DNA from: Zavarzinella sp.
Lineage (GTDB): Bacteria > Planctomycetota > Planctomycetia > Gemmatales > Gemmataceae
Direction: 5' to 3'
Length of the DNA: 64,000 nucleotides
Assembly: GCA_041399155.1 (NCBI GenBank)
Contig: JAWKTI010000001.1
Coordinates: forward strand, 434,001 to 498,000
Part shown: in pieces, positions 34,288 to 44,855 of the stretch
Layout: each line of letters begins with the position of its first letter
Position numbering within the stretch: the stretch's first letter is position 1
Made by a program: the position numbers and the translations under genes
The notes under the pieces: model-generated
What the model was told of the DNA's origin: nothing
Seen by the model: the letters and a program-made list of their open reading frames with translations, nothing else
Databases searched by the model: none

Positions 34288-37200
34288 CTATTTCTTCGGA
34301 GCGGGCACTGGTGCCGGAAGCGGGACAGGGGCAGGAAGCGGTACTCTGATTCCTGGTTGTATCCGAATTCCCCCACCAATACGAACGGGTGGGCGAATGA
34401 TATTTCCTGGAGGTGGAACCGTGGTTGCTGTGGTATCCGGTTTTTCAACTGGTTTAGCATCTGATCGTGGGCCATCTTTGGTATCCGGCGAAAATCGCAC
34501 TTTGGTACCATCGTTACTGACCACCTCAATAACTCCCAGCTTCGGATCGAGTTGCAGCACGTAGTACTGGTTACCAGAATTCTGCTTCGTATTCTTGATC
34601 AGACTGCGGCCGGTCTGTTTGTCAATGGCGACAAACTTTCGTTCCATTGCAATGAACCCACCCGCCTGATTCAGCTTCTGATCGAAGTTTGCTGCAATAA
34701 TCACAGGCATATCTTCAAAATGATCAGTAATCATCAACTGGTTCTGTAATTGCTGATCGGTGTACCACAGTCGTTTACCAGTAGCACGTTCAAAACAGTA
34801 CATGTGACCATTCACTGGCGTGGAGTTGATGGAGAAACTGAACGCCTGATTGCCAAACCGGCGGGCGTTATTCACACTCTCACCGTTGAGCATCACGTAA
34901 AAGCGTTGGGCATCATCGAACAGTTCCACTTTCTTCACTTTTTCAAAGTGGGTTGCCAACATGTTTTCATCCATCTTCGCTTCGAAAATGACTTTGCCAT
35001 CATCAATCGACATCACGCGGACATCACCTTCCGGCGTTACATAGCCCGTGAATCGCTGCGAGTAGGCATTCAACATCATTCCTTTCTCTGGAACTGGAAC
35101 TGTCCAGATATCTTTGCCGGTTAACAGGTCATATCGCCGCAACATTTTGCGGGCTTCATCCATGACCAATACTTCTCTGCCAAGCAATGTCGCTTTTTTG
35201 ATGTTCGTAAATACCTGGCCCGAGTCTGGAATTGAAACTTCGGCACCATCTCCAGCGCGGTAACACCGCACGGAAGATACAGTGCCATCAGTAGACATCT
35301 CGTAAGTGAACACGTACTCGGAGTTGCCTGTAATTTCCGTTCGGTTGGATACGTTCGGCTTCGTCCAGAGAGTGGTACCGCGAGCATTGTCCTTGGCAAT
35401 CAGGCCATCTTTTGAGAGCAGGACAGTAAATGTATGCTCAACCAGCCAGCGTTGCCCAGCTTTAAATGATGAGCCATCGTTCATGTACAGTCGAATGCCA
35501 TCAATATCTGGTGCATACCGTTGAATCTGTGCGACAATCGCCTGGTTGGACCCACCACGAAGTTCTTCTTCCCAAAGGCGGGTATTGTCTGCGAGATCAA
35601 ATGCAGTTGCCACCATATTGGGAGTACCGTTTGGTGAATTCCCATTGATGGTCACAATCGCAATATGCCCTTTCACCTGTACTGGTTGGTACGGGATCTG
35701 ATACTGTTGATACTGGTATTGCAGGTTGTCGTATCCAACACCAGGAGTGTTGTTTTTTGCTTCTTCACCAGTGACGCGATCAACCAGTCGCAGTGACCAG
35801 CCACCACGCCCACCACTGGCGCGTCCTGTGGTATCCAGCGTCAAACGGTTGCGTTGAAGATAAGGCAGTTGCTCACCAAATGTCTGAATGTTAATGGTGT
35901 TGCCACGATAGGCACCGGTGGGGCCACCACGTGATTCTTCCGCTTTCAGGCGAGGGTAAGCCCACTCTCGGGTGGCTGGTTCCAGGTAAGATAAAAACCG
36001 TTTATCGGTAACCAGTTCGTTGTAATAGTCATCGCCAGTCTTCGCATCACGAACTGTAATGTCTTTGAACTTGACCCCCAGTTCCGAATACATGCCCACC
36101 GCATCATCGAGCAGACCTTTTCGAATATAGAGGCCTGCAAGTGCTTCAGTGGCTTTCGCTGCGGCAAGTTTATCGCTTTCGGCACGGATTCCCAGCAGAC
36201 TATATTCTGCCTCCCGCAAGTCGGCGGCATCGCCAGTCGTTGCGAGTTTTCGAGCAAGCACGATTCGAGATTCATTGCCAGCATCGAACATACCACCGAA
36301 TACGCGGACGAAACTTCGTAAACGATCCAGACTATCCGTTGCCTGAATAGCAGCCCATTCTTTGTTGACGCGTGCTTCAAGTGGGATCAAGTCTTCTGGT
36401 TTCGATTTCTTAATCATTGCCAGAATCCGACTGCGTGCCCACACATCGGGCCGCACATTTGCGGAAGGCTCATCAATGATGCTGATATTATCCTGATCGC
36501 CCACCAGCGTACCGAAGGCCATGTAATTTTCGAACGCTTCCAGCAGTTTGCCCTGGCTTTCTTTCCCTTTCGCCATCAGGCAGTACATGTTGGCTTTGCG
36601 TTGCAACTCTTCGTGTTCGAGTTGTTTGCGTTCCTGTTCTGTGGCAGTGGCGGGTATTTCCACCGTGCACAGTTGAGCGTATTCATCCAGGATTTTTTCA
36701 CCGGAAGTGTAATCGGTTAACAGAAGTTCGGTCATGCAGTCGAACAGTTTTTCCCGTCCCTTGCTGCGGGTGGGGGCATCGGGGTTATTGCTCAGGCAGC
36801 TTCGCAGGGTTTCGATTGCCACCGTCAGCCGACCGGAATCCATCTGCAACATCCCAAGATCTAACAAGCCGATGGGATCTTTGGGATTCTTCGCAAGGCG
36901 TATTTCCGTTTCCTGAATCCGTTTTTCCAACTGTGGAAATGCTTTAATATTCGTGTGTGTGACTGAGTAAACATCGCCATCATAAAACAGCAGATTGCCC
37001 ACCGCTTCTTTTTTGCGGGATCGGATCATGCCGTTAGTATTCATCGATTTTAAATCAATTGCCACGATCCCTGGTTCTGCCAGTGGATCATTTGGCTTCA
37101 GTGGGAGATAATAGATATCGCGTGAAGCTGTTCCCAAACCGGTAGGCATGCCACCAGTGGCAATTTCCTTAATTAAATTGCCCGTCGCAAGGGAATAAAA

Positions 37201-39597
37201 GCGAACATAACCTTTACCAGCAATTAAAACTCGTTCGTTGTAAACGCCAGCCAGATACACCCCTTCCTGTCGGCTGATGGCATTCGACCAGATTGGTCTA
37301 CCCGTTTGCAAGTCGACACAATCCACGGTTTCGGAATCATAAGCAGTGAAGACGACTTTGCCGTCAGCAATAATCGGGGCACAAGCATGCCAGCGATCTC
37401 GCATATCGTAATTCACAACCTGGGAGCCAGTTTTGTTAAATGGCACTGCACCAAAGTTTTCTTCACCGCCGGCACCAGAGTCGCCCGATTGTTTGGTGCT
37501 GCGGTAGTTAATGGCCCACACATAGCTGTGGTCAAGCAGGTCAATCCCCAGTAATGCACCTGAATTGGTGGGGCAAACAATAATTCCATCGGAATAGGCT
37601 AATTGAATGCCGTGCATTCGACGGATGCTGTCGTCTGGTAATTTGGCATTCGGCTGTCCCAGCGATTGCTGCCAGAGCAGGGTGGGAATGTTTTTCGTTG
37701 TGTGGGGTTTGAACTTTGCAGTGGAACTGCTTCCAGGCGAGCTTTTCTGTTTGTTCGGCTGCATTTTCAGTGGATCAATACAGACCAGCCGCATATCACC
37801 GTCTTTTTCGATGATGAAGTACAAATTACCACCGATAGATAGAGGCGAACTAAGAATAATTGCACCTTCCATCAGGTATTCGATCTGATTCAGTTTCGGA
37901 TTATTGCCACCGCCATTCGCGGGAGCTTCTGGAGCAACAGGTACTAGAGGATCCTGGATTCCAGGCTGAAGTCTTCCTGTTGTGGGGGTAACAGGTCTCG
38001 TTGTTCCCGAAGCGGCATCATCATCACTCGTGTAGCCGATGCTCCAGGCAATTTTACCAGTCTCAATTTCAACTGCAATCAATCGACTGTGGGTAACTAA
38101 ATCGTTAAACACACCAAAGTTGTATGAAGGGCCCTGGTTGCGAATCCCAATACCAATATTCCTGTTAATGTTGTTAAACATGTTCGGGTGTGGGGGCAGG
38201 GCAATGTCATCCACATAGTAACAATACCGCCCATCATGGCTGATCATGCCTGTGGTGGTGTTCTGCAACAGCATCCCAGCACTATTGAACGTTTTGTGCG
38301 GCCCGAAGAGCAGGGAATCAAAGCTTTTTCGCCTGGTTTCGTTACTGACCATCTGCCACAGACCATAACTATCACGGGAAACCCATTCCATTTCACCCGC
38401 TTTCAGGTTGCGTGCTGGGTCATCTCGCGCGGTCACCGCATAAACACCTTCGTAAGTACGAAACAGAATTTTCCCTGCGGTTGCCACTGGATAAAAGGTG
38501 GGAAGAAATGGCTGATTTTTCAGTGACAGCGATTTCATCGATTCTTCGATACTTTTCTTTAGATACTCTTTCGCTTCAGGAGTGTTTTTGTCTTCAGGTT
38601 CCCCGGCTGCTCGTTTCTCCGGTTCCACGTTCGGTGGGAAGAAACTCAGCTCAAATAATGGTTCCAGGAATGGGCGATTACCAATCCCACGACCGTTATT
38701 ATCGTTTGCACCACGGATCGATACCCAGTCGTTGGTTTCACGAGTTGTGGAAACGCTGACTTTGTCGTACTCTTTGCGTAACTGATCGTACGTAAATGTT
38801 TTGGTGCCCAGGGTTACCTGACCGTTATTCACGGTTTTGGCAAAACGTGTCCAGTATTCATCGGCCATCTTGGCATTCTTGGGATCCAGCGAATGCCGTT
38901 TTAATGCCAGTGCGGTCCAGAACAGAATATCAGACGCCAGTTCATTCTTCGGACTGCGGGATTGCAGTCGCTCGAACAATTTGGTGGCTAATTGATATTC
39001 CCCACGGTCCATTGCCTGAATTGCGGCAAGTGCGGTGGCGGTGCCACCCGCTTTTGTGTGCAAATAGCGGGATGAAATCTCGCCCAGTGCGGCAAAATTG
39101 CCATCGGTCAGAGCCAGTTCCAGTTTGCCTGCAGCATCCGGGCCCACCACCCGCTGGTAGAAATCCATCCCTTCATCGGGGAACATGCCAATAATGCGGT
39201 TGGCTTCAATGCGGGTGCTGATTTTGCTCAATCGCCCATCTTTGTCCTTCACTTCTACAAGTTTGTCGTCTGGTGTATCCAGCATCCCCTGCAGAACCGC
39301 AATCAGGTCTTCCCACAAACGTGGGGTAATTGGTTCGCTGCCAGTCAGGTATTTCAGCACCGCTTCAATTTTGGGGCCTGCTTTTTCGTCGACAGGCAGG
39401 TAGAACAATTCCTGCGTGTCGCGGTCCTGATTTTTGGGCTGCCCAGGTTTGACTACGCCACCTGGCCCAATGATGACCACCCCACCACCGGGCTGCTGAA
39501 TAATTTGCTGTTGTGCCTGCAAGGAATAGGTAAACAGGATCAGACCCACGACAAGCGTGCAGAATAAGCTCAATTGCCGGACATAGGATGCTTTCAT
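34288..39597 (-). CDS. giant secreted PQQ-repeat/TPR protein
   Basis: 1769 aa from the ATG at 39597, chosen because AGGTGG precedes it and it begins a signal peptide (KASYVRQLSLFCTLVVGLILFTYSLQAQ); the frame is open to 39738. There is a Gly/Pro-rich N-terminus, a helical region about residues 80-260, a first beta-propeller-like region with PQQ-type blades (IAVEIETGKIAWSIGY; DLQTGRPIWSNAI; SLATGNLIKEIATG), then TPR-like helices (DPIGLLDLGMLQMDSGRLTVAIETL) and a second set of blades (DLADNTRLWEEEL; DLLTGKDIWTVPV; ERATGKRLWYTD). The tail is Pro-rich. This resembles BamB-like quinoprotein propellers, but the size and TPR insert are planctomycete-specific. Function unknown. Confidence 0.88.
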   Translation of the reverse strand: MKASYVRQLSLFCTLVVGLILFTYSLQAQQQIIQQPGGGVVIIGPGGVVKPGQPKNQDRDTQELFYLPVDEKAGPKIEAVLKYLTGSEPITPRLWEDLIAVLQGMLDTPDDKLVEVKDKDGRLSKISTRIEANRIIGMFPDEGMDFYQRVVGPDAAGKLELALTDGNFAALGEISSRYLHTKAGGTATALAAIQAMDRGEYQLATKLFERLQSRSPKNELASDILFWTALALKRHSLDPKNAKMADEYWTRFAKTVNNGQVTLGTKTFTYDQLRKEYDKVSVSTTRETNDWVSIRGANDNNGRGIGNRPFLEPLFELSFFPPNVEPEKRAAGEPEDKNTPEAKEYLKKSIEESMKSLSLKNQPFLPTFYPVATAGKILFRTYEGVYAVTARDDPARNLKAGEMEWVSRDSYGLWQMVSNETRRKSFDSLLFGPHKTFNSAGMLLQNTTTGMISHDGRYCYYVDDIALPPHPNMFNNINRNIGIGIRNQGPSYNFGVFNDLVTHSRLIAVEIETGKIAWSIGYTSDDDAASGTTRPVTPTTGRLQPGIQDPLVPVAPEAPANGGGNNPKLNQIEYLMEGAIILSSPLSIGGNLYFIIEKDGDMRLVCIDPLKMQPNKQKSSPGSSSTAKFKPHTTKNIPTLLWQQSLGQPNAKLPDDSIRRMHGIQLAYSDGIIVCPTNSGALLGIDLLDHSYVWAINYRSTKQSGDSGAGGEENFGAVPFNKTGSQVVNYDMRDRWHACAPIIADGKVVFTAYDSETVDCVDLQTGRPIWSNAISRQEGVYLAGVYNERVLIAGKGYVRFYSLATGNLIKEIATGGMPTGLGTASRDIYYLPLKPNDPLAEPGIVAIDLKSMNTNGMIRSRKKEAVGNLLFYDGDVYSVTHTNIKAFPQLEKRIQETEIRLAKNPKDPIGLLDLGMLQMDSGRLTVAIETLRSCLSNNPDAPTRSKGREKLFDCMTELLLTDYTSGEKILDEYAQLCTVEIPATATEQERKQLEHEELQRKANMYCLMAKGKESQGKLLEAFENYMAFGTLVGDQDNISIIDEPSANVRPDVWARSRILAMIKKSKPEDLIPLEARVNKEWAAIQATDSLDRLRSFVRVFGGMFDAGNESRIVLARKLATTGDAADLREAEYSLLGIRAESDKLAAAKATEALAGLYIRKGLLDDAVGMYSELGVKFKDITVRDAKTGDDYYNELVTDKRFLSYLEPATREWAYPRLKAEESRGGPTGAYRGNTINIQTFGEQLPYLQRNRLTLDTTGRASGGRGGWSLRLVDRVTGEEAKNNTPGVGYDNLQYQYQQYQIPYQPVQVKGHIAIVTINGNSPNGTPNMVATAFDLADNTRLWEEELRGGSNQAIVAQIQRYAPDIDGIRLYMNDGSSFKAGQRWLVEHTFTVLLSKDGLIAKDNARGTTLWTKPNVSNRTEITGNSEYVFTYEMSTDGTVSSVRCYRAGDGAEVSIPDSGQVFTNIKKATLLGREVLVMDEARKMLRRYDLLTGKDIWTVPVPEKGMMLNAYSQRFTGYVTPEGDVRVMSIDDGKVIFEAKMDENMLATHFEKVKKVELFDDAQRFYVMLNGESVNNARRFGNQAFSFSINSTPVNGHMYCFERATGKRLWYTDQQLQNQLMITDHFEDMPVIIAANFDQKLNQAGGFIAMERKFVAIDKQTGRSLIKNTKQNSGNQYYVLQLDPKLGVIEVVSNDGTKVRFSPDTKDGPRSDAKPVEKPDTTATTVPPPGNIIRPPVRIGGGIRIQPGIRVPLPAPVPLPAPVPAPKK

Positions 39598-39821
39598 GAA
39601 ATCCACCTTCAATCCAAGGTATCGCAGGGCGGCAATTTCCATTGCCACCAGACCTAGCACATTATTGCAGAAAATCGACCATAGCCACAAGCGGGTTTCG
39701 ACAATATTCCACTGAACTATGCCACAGTATGTGGGCAATATGCAGCAATGTTCATTATAGTAGACGATTTTCGTCCATGGTAATAACGATTGAACTGCCC
39801 GGTGCGGGCAATTTTTTCATT

Positions 39822-41051
39822 TTATTCTAATATTTGCTGCAAACAGCTTACCAAATAATCTATCTCTTCTGTGGTGTTGTAGTGTAACAAGCCAATCCGC
39901 AGCATCCCTTCTGGCTCCAGATTCAAGGCTTCTGTCAGTGGCAGTGCGTAAAAATTGCCTGCCCAACTGAAAATGCCATATTCTGCAAGTGCGTCTGCCA
40001 CCTGACGTGGGGTGTGACGATCAAACGTGATTCCAAATGTTGCCACGCGATCAGACAAATTGTCTTGTTTGGTTACGCCCCATACTTTTGAACCTGGGAT
40101 AGATGCCAATTTTGTGAGAAAATATTCACAAAGTTGCTGTTCGTAAGCATTTATCTGCTGAAAACTGGTTTCTAACTGCGTGCGAACCGGCCCAGTGCTG
40201 GGTGCGATGCTGGCAAGGTAATCGATTGCAGCACCCACCCCAGCGATGGCGGCAAAGTTCTGAGTGCCTGTCATCCAGCGATCTGGATTGGTTTCCGGGC
40301 TGGGGCGTACTTTATATGGTTGCAATTCTTCCAGTCGGTGCTGTTTCGCGTACAAGATCCCCACGTGGGGCCCGAAAAACTTATACGCTGAGCAACAGAG
40401 ATAATCGCAATCCCACGCCTGCACATCAACTAACTGGTGGGGGGCAAAGTGAACTGCATCCAGAAATACTTCCGCTCCCACAGCATGTGCCAGCGGAATC
40501 ATCTGTTGAAATGGCTGAATCGTCCCCACGGCGTTGGAAGCACAGGACACGGCAACCAGTTTGGTTTTGGGGCTTAACAGTTGCTGAAAAGCCTCCAGGT
40601 CCAGCCGGCATGAGGGGGAAATCAGGGGAATATGCTTCACCGTTACCCCACGATCGGCGGCAGCACGCACCCATGGAGAAACGTTGGCATCGTGGTCGGC
40701 TTGAGAAACCAGAATTTCATCACCCGGCTGCCAGGTGGCTGCCAGAGCACGCGAAAAAGCAAATGTCAGCGTGGTCATGTTCGCACCAAACACAATCTCC
40801 TGGTCGCTGCGTGCGTTCAGAAAACTGGCCACTTTGGTGCGTGCACCATCAACAACGGCATCGCTTTCGCGACTGGTAAGGAAGCTCCCACCGTGGTTGG
40901 CGTTATGATGCTCGTAATAGTGTTTGATCGATTCAATGACCACTGACGGAACCTGGCTGCCAGCGGGACCATCGAAGAATACCGCTTTACGCCCGTTCAT
41001 TTCACGCTGGAGTGCAGGAAACCGGGCACGGATGGCATCCACAGGAAACAT
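39822..41051 (-). CDS. cysteine desulfurase-like class V aminotransferase
   Basis: 409 aa. This is the fold-type I PLP enzyme of the TIGR01976-like group (cysteine desulfurase-like). FFDGPAGSQVP replaces the usual YLDNAA start, ANHGGSFLTSRESD follows, the cofactor Asp is in EVFLDAVHFAPH (Asp198) and the Schiff-base Lys224 is in SAYKFFGPHVG. The mobile-loop catalytic Cys expected in true NifS/SufS is not obvious, so desulfurase activity is unproven. Monocistronic as far as seen. Confidence 0.9.
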   Translation of the reverse strand: MFPVDAIRARFPALQREMNGRKAVFFDGPAGSQVPSVVIESIKHYYEHHNANHGGSFLTSRESDAVVDGARTKVASFLNARSDQEIVFGANMTTLTFAFSRALAATWQPGDEILVSQADHDANVSPWVRAAADRGVTVKHIPLISPSCRLDLEAFQQLLSPKTKLVAVSCASNAVGTIQPFQQMIPLAHAVGAEVFLDAVHFAPHQLVDVQAWDCDYLCCSAYKFFGPHVGILYAKQHRLEELQPYKVRPSPETNPDRWMTGTQNFAAIAGVGAAIDYLASIAPSTGPVRTQLETSFQQINAYEQQLCEYFLTKLASIPGSKVWGVTKQDNLSDRVATFGITFDRHTPRQVADALAEYGIFSWAGNFYALPLTEALNLEPEGMLRIGLLHYNTTEEIDYLVSCLQQILE

Positions 41052-41402
41052 CGTCTCACCTTGGCAAAAGCTGGTTGGTTCTCATCTTCATGATATGGCC
41101 AGACGCTACTTTTCCATTGAAAATATAGCCCCGCCGGTACAGCAAATACCTTTTTGATCATTAATGCATTAGTGATTATTTTATATGTAAATCATTTGAG
41201 TCTGTTGAAGACTCAAGTTGCATTTTTCCAGCTTGCCTAGTTTTTCAACTTGCCCAACACCCAGGGTGCAGTGCAGCGAAATTTCCAAATTAGTTCGATT
41301 GAATCAGTTAATTCGATTGAACCAGCTTGCCGATCTTGCCGATAGACCAGTTAACGAGATCGATTGTGACTGTCGCAACAATTGCGAGTGGGGATACTAG
41401 GC
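41052..41402. other. intergenic region
   Basis: 351 bases between divergent genes. A short imperfect direct repeat (TTCGATTGAATCAGTTAA / TTCGATTGAACCAG) lies near 41299-41330. No gene is supported; it probably holds both promoters. Confidence 0.4.
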
Positions 41403-41675
41403 ATGTTCATTTGGAAACGAATTTCAAAAGTGCTGACAATTGCGTTCACTGCGGTGTGCGGTTTAACCGGCTGTCAAACCTGGGAAGGTGGTATGACCTT
41501 ACCCAGCCCACATTACTTGAAGCACCCCCCACAGTATTTTCCGAAGGAGCCAGCATTCCCGCTTCAGCGTGAGCAGGCATACCAGATGGAAACAATGGGT
41601 TTACTGAACCCACGGAATGAAGATGCACCTCTGGGTGTGGCACCAATTCCGGCTGTGGCACCGGCACCTCGCTAA
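41403..41675 (+). CDS. small lipoprotein
   Basis: 90 aa from the ATG at 41403, with GGGGA about 10 nt upstream. A lipobox, GLTGC, follows a signal helix, predicting acylation at Cys24. The mature part is Pro-rich (LPSPHYLKHPPQYFPKEP) and ends in APIPAVAPAPR. Planctomycete genomes hold many such short lipoproteins of unknown role. It lies 64 nt before the next, larger lipoprotein in the same direction. Confidence 0.65.
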   Translation: MFIWKRISKVLTIAFTAVCGLTGCQTWEGGMTLPSPHYLKHPPQYFPKEPAFPLQREQAYQMETMGLLNPRNEDAPLGVAPIPAVAPAPR

Positions 41676-41739
41676 CGGGATTTTCCGGTGAGCAAAGGTG
41701 GGGAATACCAGGCACCAATTTTCTATGTGGGCTATTATT

Positions 41740-42612
41740 ATGAAGCGTTTGCTGATTCCATCGATTCTTGGTGTCACCAGTTTCTTAACTGGTTGTACCT
41801 CGGAACGCAACAGTTTGATTGAAGGGAATACTTCTCTCAGTCAATACATGTTTTCCGAACCAGAAAACATGCGGGTGCAGTCGCCGGCATTTGCCAAAGT
41901 AGCTGCCGGGCAGAACCTGCCAGTTGGTATGCCTACCAACGCACCGATGAATGGTCAGCCAATTGTGGGCTCCGGCGGCATGGTTTATCCCATGAATGCC
42001 AATCGGGCGATCGTACAACAGCCGCAGATGGTGCCTCAACCAGCTATGGTGCCTCAACAGCCCATTTACCAGACAGGTTACCCCGCACCCCAGGTGCAGC
42101 AACCTGTAGTAGCCAATACTCCGCAACTACCTGCAGGGACAATGTTTACGTTGCAGCCTGTGCCTGGTAATCCTGGACAGATGATGCTGGTTCCGATGAA
42201 TCAGCCACCTGTGGCCAGTCCTACACAGCCAACGATGATTCCCACTACCGAGCTAGGGGGATTTTCACCCGGTTTGCCCAGCACGGGAATTGTGCAGCCC
42301 GAAACAGCCCCGGTGCAGGAACCAGAACTGAAAGAACCGGAAATGCTGCCGATTTCCAAATTGCCGATGCCGGAAAGCACCACCCCTGTGGGCTTACCCG
42401 ACCTGCCACGCCCCACCTACAGTGGGAAAAACGATGTGAAGCCCGTCGGTGCGATGATCCCATCGCCAGATCGAGTGACTTCGCCACTGCCCGGTTTCCC
42501 TTCACACCAGGGGAAAACAGGTAGTAAATCGTCTCCGATCGATCTTCCAAAGCCCACCGGGCCCATCAGTGATACAATTCCGGCAGCACCCACGCTGTAT
42601 CCGGTGAAATAA
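41740..42612 (+). CDS. proline-rich lipoprotein
   Basis: 290 aa from the ATG at 41740. The signal MKRLLIPSILGVTSFLTGC predicts lipid attachment at Cys19. The mature chain is low-complexity (PQMVPQPAMVPQQP and similar Met/Pro/Gln runs), without recognisable domains. It is probably co-transcribed with the small lipoprotein before it; both look like envelope-surface components. Confidence 0.75.
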   Translation: MKRLLIPSILGVTSFLTGCTSERNSLIEGNTSLSQYMFSEPENMRVQSPAFAKVAAGQNLPVGMPTNAPMNGQPIVGSGGMVYPMNANRAIVQQPQMVPQPAMVPQQPIYQTGYPAPQVQQPVVANTPQLPAGTMFTLQPVPGNPGQMMLVPMNQPPVASPTQPTMIPTTELGGFSPGLPSTGIVQPETAPVQEPELKEPEMLPISKLPMPESTTPVGLPDLPRPTYSGKNDVKPVGAMIPSPDRVTSPLPGFPSHQGKTGSKSSPIDLPKPTGPISDTIPAAPTLYPVK

Positions 42613-42763
42613 ATTGCCGTTCAGCCCACCATTTTCCGGCTTTCAAAAATTAAGAATCTTTAATCAATTTTACTTCTGCTATTCTCAACTTCTGGAAATG
42701 CTGATTTTGGATATCGAATTTTTGGTACAATTTTAGTTCATTGATGGTACCAGGTAGTTCTGA

Positions 42764-44743
42764 ATGAGTCGCGCACATTACCAAGCAACAATTTCAAACT
42801 TTCTAAGCGAAGATGACGCAAAAATTCTTGGTATTCTGGTTCAAAATAGTGCACATGCAATTGAGGCTACTCAACGCGATGCCTGGATGACCGAAATCAA
42901 AATTTTGCAGAATGTCCTGAAGTCATATCCATCAGGAAGTGTGTTTTTCGAATACAGTGTGCCACGTCTTGGGAAACGGATTGACACCGTCGTAATTACA
43001 GGATCGGTCGTCTTCGTAATGGAGTTTAAAGTCGGAGAAACGGGATTTAATGCAAATGCAATTGACCAAGTTTACGACTATGCGCTGGATCTGAAGCATT
43101 TTCACGAAACTTCGCATGATCTCTATATTGCACCGATCTTGATCGCAACAGAAGCCACCAGTGCTGAGACAATTATCCGACAAACACAACATAACGACAA
43201 ATTATTTGAACCTATTTCCTGTACACCTGCCCAACTGGAAGTCATAATTCGATCGGTATTAGCTACAACAGATGGACCGATCATCGAAGCAATATCCTGG
43301 GAACATGGACGATATTGCCCAACTCCAACAATTGTTGAAGCGGCATTGGCGTTGTATGCTGGTCATGATGTCCAGGAAATTTCGCGAACTGATGCAAGTG
43401 CTACCAATTTGAGCCTGACGTCGCAAACGTTATCAACGATCATTCAACAGGCACGTGATTTAAGCGAAAAGGTAATTTGTTTTGTTACGGGAGTTCCGGG
43501 TGCGGGCAAAACACTTGTTGGGCTAAACATTGCAACGCAACATTTCACCCCTGAAGATGATTTGTATAGCGTCTTTCTTTCTGGTAATGGTCCGTTGGTT
43601 GCGATTTTGCGGGAAGCACTCGCAAGAGACAAAGTCCGCCGTGATATCGAAGAAGGAAGAAAATCAAAAATCGGGCAAGCACGCAGTGAAGTTAAAGCAT
43701 TTGTGCAAAATGTTCATCATTTCCGCGACGATTGCTTGATTGATGAATCCCGTCCGCCTGTCGAACATGTTGCGATTTTTGATGAAGCCCAACGAGCATG
43801 GAACTTGGAACAGACTGCCAAGTTCATGAAAGCCAAGAAAAATCGGCCCCATTTCTCAATGAGTGAGCCGGAATTTCTCATTAGTTGTTTGGATAGACAC
43901 CCAGACTGGGCAGTCATTGTATGTCTTGTTGGTGGTGGCCAGGAAATTAACACAGGCGAGGGTGGGATTCGTGAGTGGATTGAATCGGTGCAACGTCGGT
44001 TTCCAGAATGGCAGCTACGACTTTCCTCAAAATTAACAGATAGTGAATATGCGGCTGGTCGCATTGTGGAACATGTCAGAAATTTTCAGAATGCAAAATT
44101 TTGTGATGAGCTACATTTAGGCGTCTCAATGCGAAGCTTTCGAGCCGAGAACGTATCCTTGCTGGTCAAACAACTGCTTGATCTTGACGCAAATGCAGCA
44201 AAATACACACTTCGACAGATATCTGATCGATACCCAATCCGAGTTACCCGTAGTCTCAATTCTGCAAAAGCATGGTTGCAACACCACGCCCGCGGTACGG
44301 AACGGTATGGTATCGTCGTTTCCTCGCAAGCACAACGACTCAAACCACATGCGATCGATATCCGTTATCCAATCGATCCGATACACTGGTTCCTGCACGG
44401 CAAAGAAGATGTACGTTCCAGCTATTACCTTGAAGATGCTGCCACAGAGTTTCATGTTCAAGGGCTTGAACTGGATTGGACTTGTGTCGTTTGGGATGGC
44501 GACTTCCGATACGCCCCATCGGGCTGGGATCACCACGAATTTCGTGGAGATCGGTGGCAAAGAATTAGAAAGCCCGATCGACAGATGTATCTCAAAAATG
44601 CGTACCGCGTTCTGTTAACCCGTGCCCGGCAAGGGATGGTAATCGTAGTGCCTGAAGGGGATGAACGCGATCCGACTCGTTCATCTGCTTTCTATGACCC
44701 CATCTGGTCGTATTTGCAAGAAATTGGATTTGAGCGTATCTGA
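42764..44743 (+). CDS. DUF2075/Schlafen group 3-type helicase with nuclease-like N-terminus
   Basis: 659 aa. Residues about 55-130 look like a PD-(D/E)XK nuclease core: FFEYSV, then Asp74 in RIDTVV and Glu87-Phe-Lys89 in VVFVMEFKVG. From 235 on is the DUF2075 (SLFN-g3 helicase, PF09848) domain: Walker A GVPGAGKT (243-250), Walker B VAIFDEAQ (336-343), a motif III-like LVGGGQE, and the SF1 motif VI YRVLLTRARQG near 610. All catalytic residues seem intact, so a nucleic-acid-dependent ATPase with nuclease potential is expected. Codons are more A/T-rich than in the housekeeping genes. The next gene, 112 nt away, carries the Schlafen AlbA_2 fold. Confidence 0.9.
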   Translation: MSRAHYQATISNFLSEDDAKILGILVQNSAHAIEATQRDAWMTEIKILQNVLKSYPSGSVFFEYSVPRLGKRIDTVVITGSVVFVMEFKVGETGFNANAIDQVYDYALDLKHFHETSHDLYIAPILIATEATSAETIIRQTQHNDKLFEPISCTPAQLEVIIRSVLATTDGPIIEAISWEHGRYCPTPTIVEAALALYAGHDVQEISRTDASATNLSLTSQTLSTIIQQARDLSEKVICFVTGVPGAGKTLVGLNIATQHFTPEDDLYSVFLSGNGPLVAILREALARDKVRRDIEEGRKSKIGQARSEVKAFVQNVHHFRDDCLIDESRPPVEHVAIFDEAQRAWNLEQTAKFMKAKKNRPHFSMSEPEFLISCLDRHPDWAVIVCLVGGGQEINTGEGGIREWIESVQRRFPEWQLRLSSKLTDSEYAAGRIVEHVRNFQNAKFCDELHLGVSMRSFRAENVSLLVKQLLDLDANAAKYTLRQISDRYPIRVTRSLNSAKAWLQHHARGTERYGIVVSSQAQRLKPHAIDIRYPIDPIHWFLHGKEDVRSSYYLEDAATEFHVQGLELDWTCVVWDGDFRYAPSGWDHHEFRGDRWQRIRKPDRQMYLKNAYRVLLTRARQGMVIVVPEGDERDPTRSSAFYDPIWSYLQEIGFERI

Positions 44744-44855
44744 GCTTTAATATGCCATTAATAACCGTATTTAATTTTGTAGATTTGACCTAAATTGTAT
44801 CTATTTTTATAGGCATACGAACACTGCTAAATTATATTTACTTCACACTTATTTT

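Noticed and set aside
40359..40370. Second CACGTG palindrome (CCCCACGTGGGG) as a parS site
   Set aside because: It lies inside the class V aminotransferase gene and lacks the GTT/AAC arms needed for ParB recognition.
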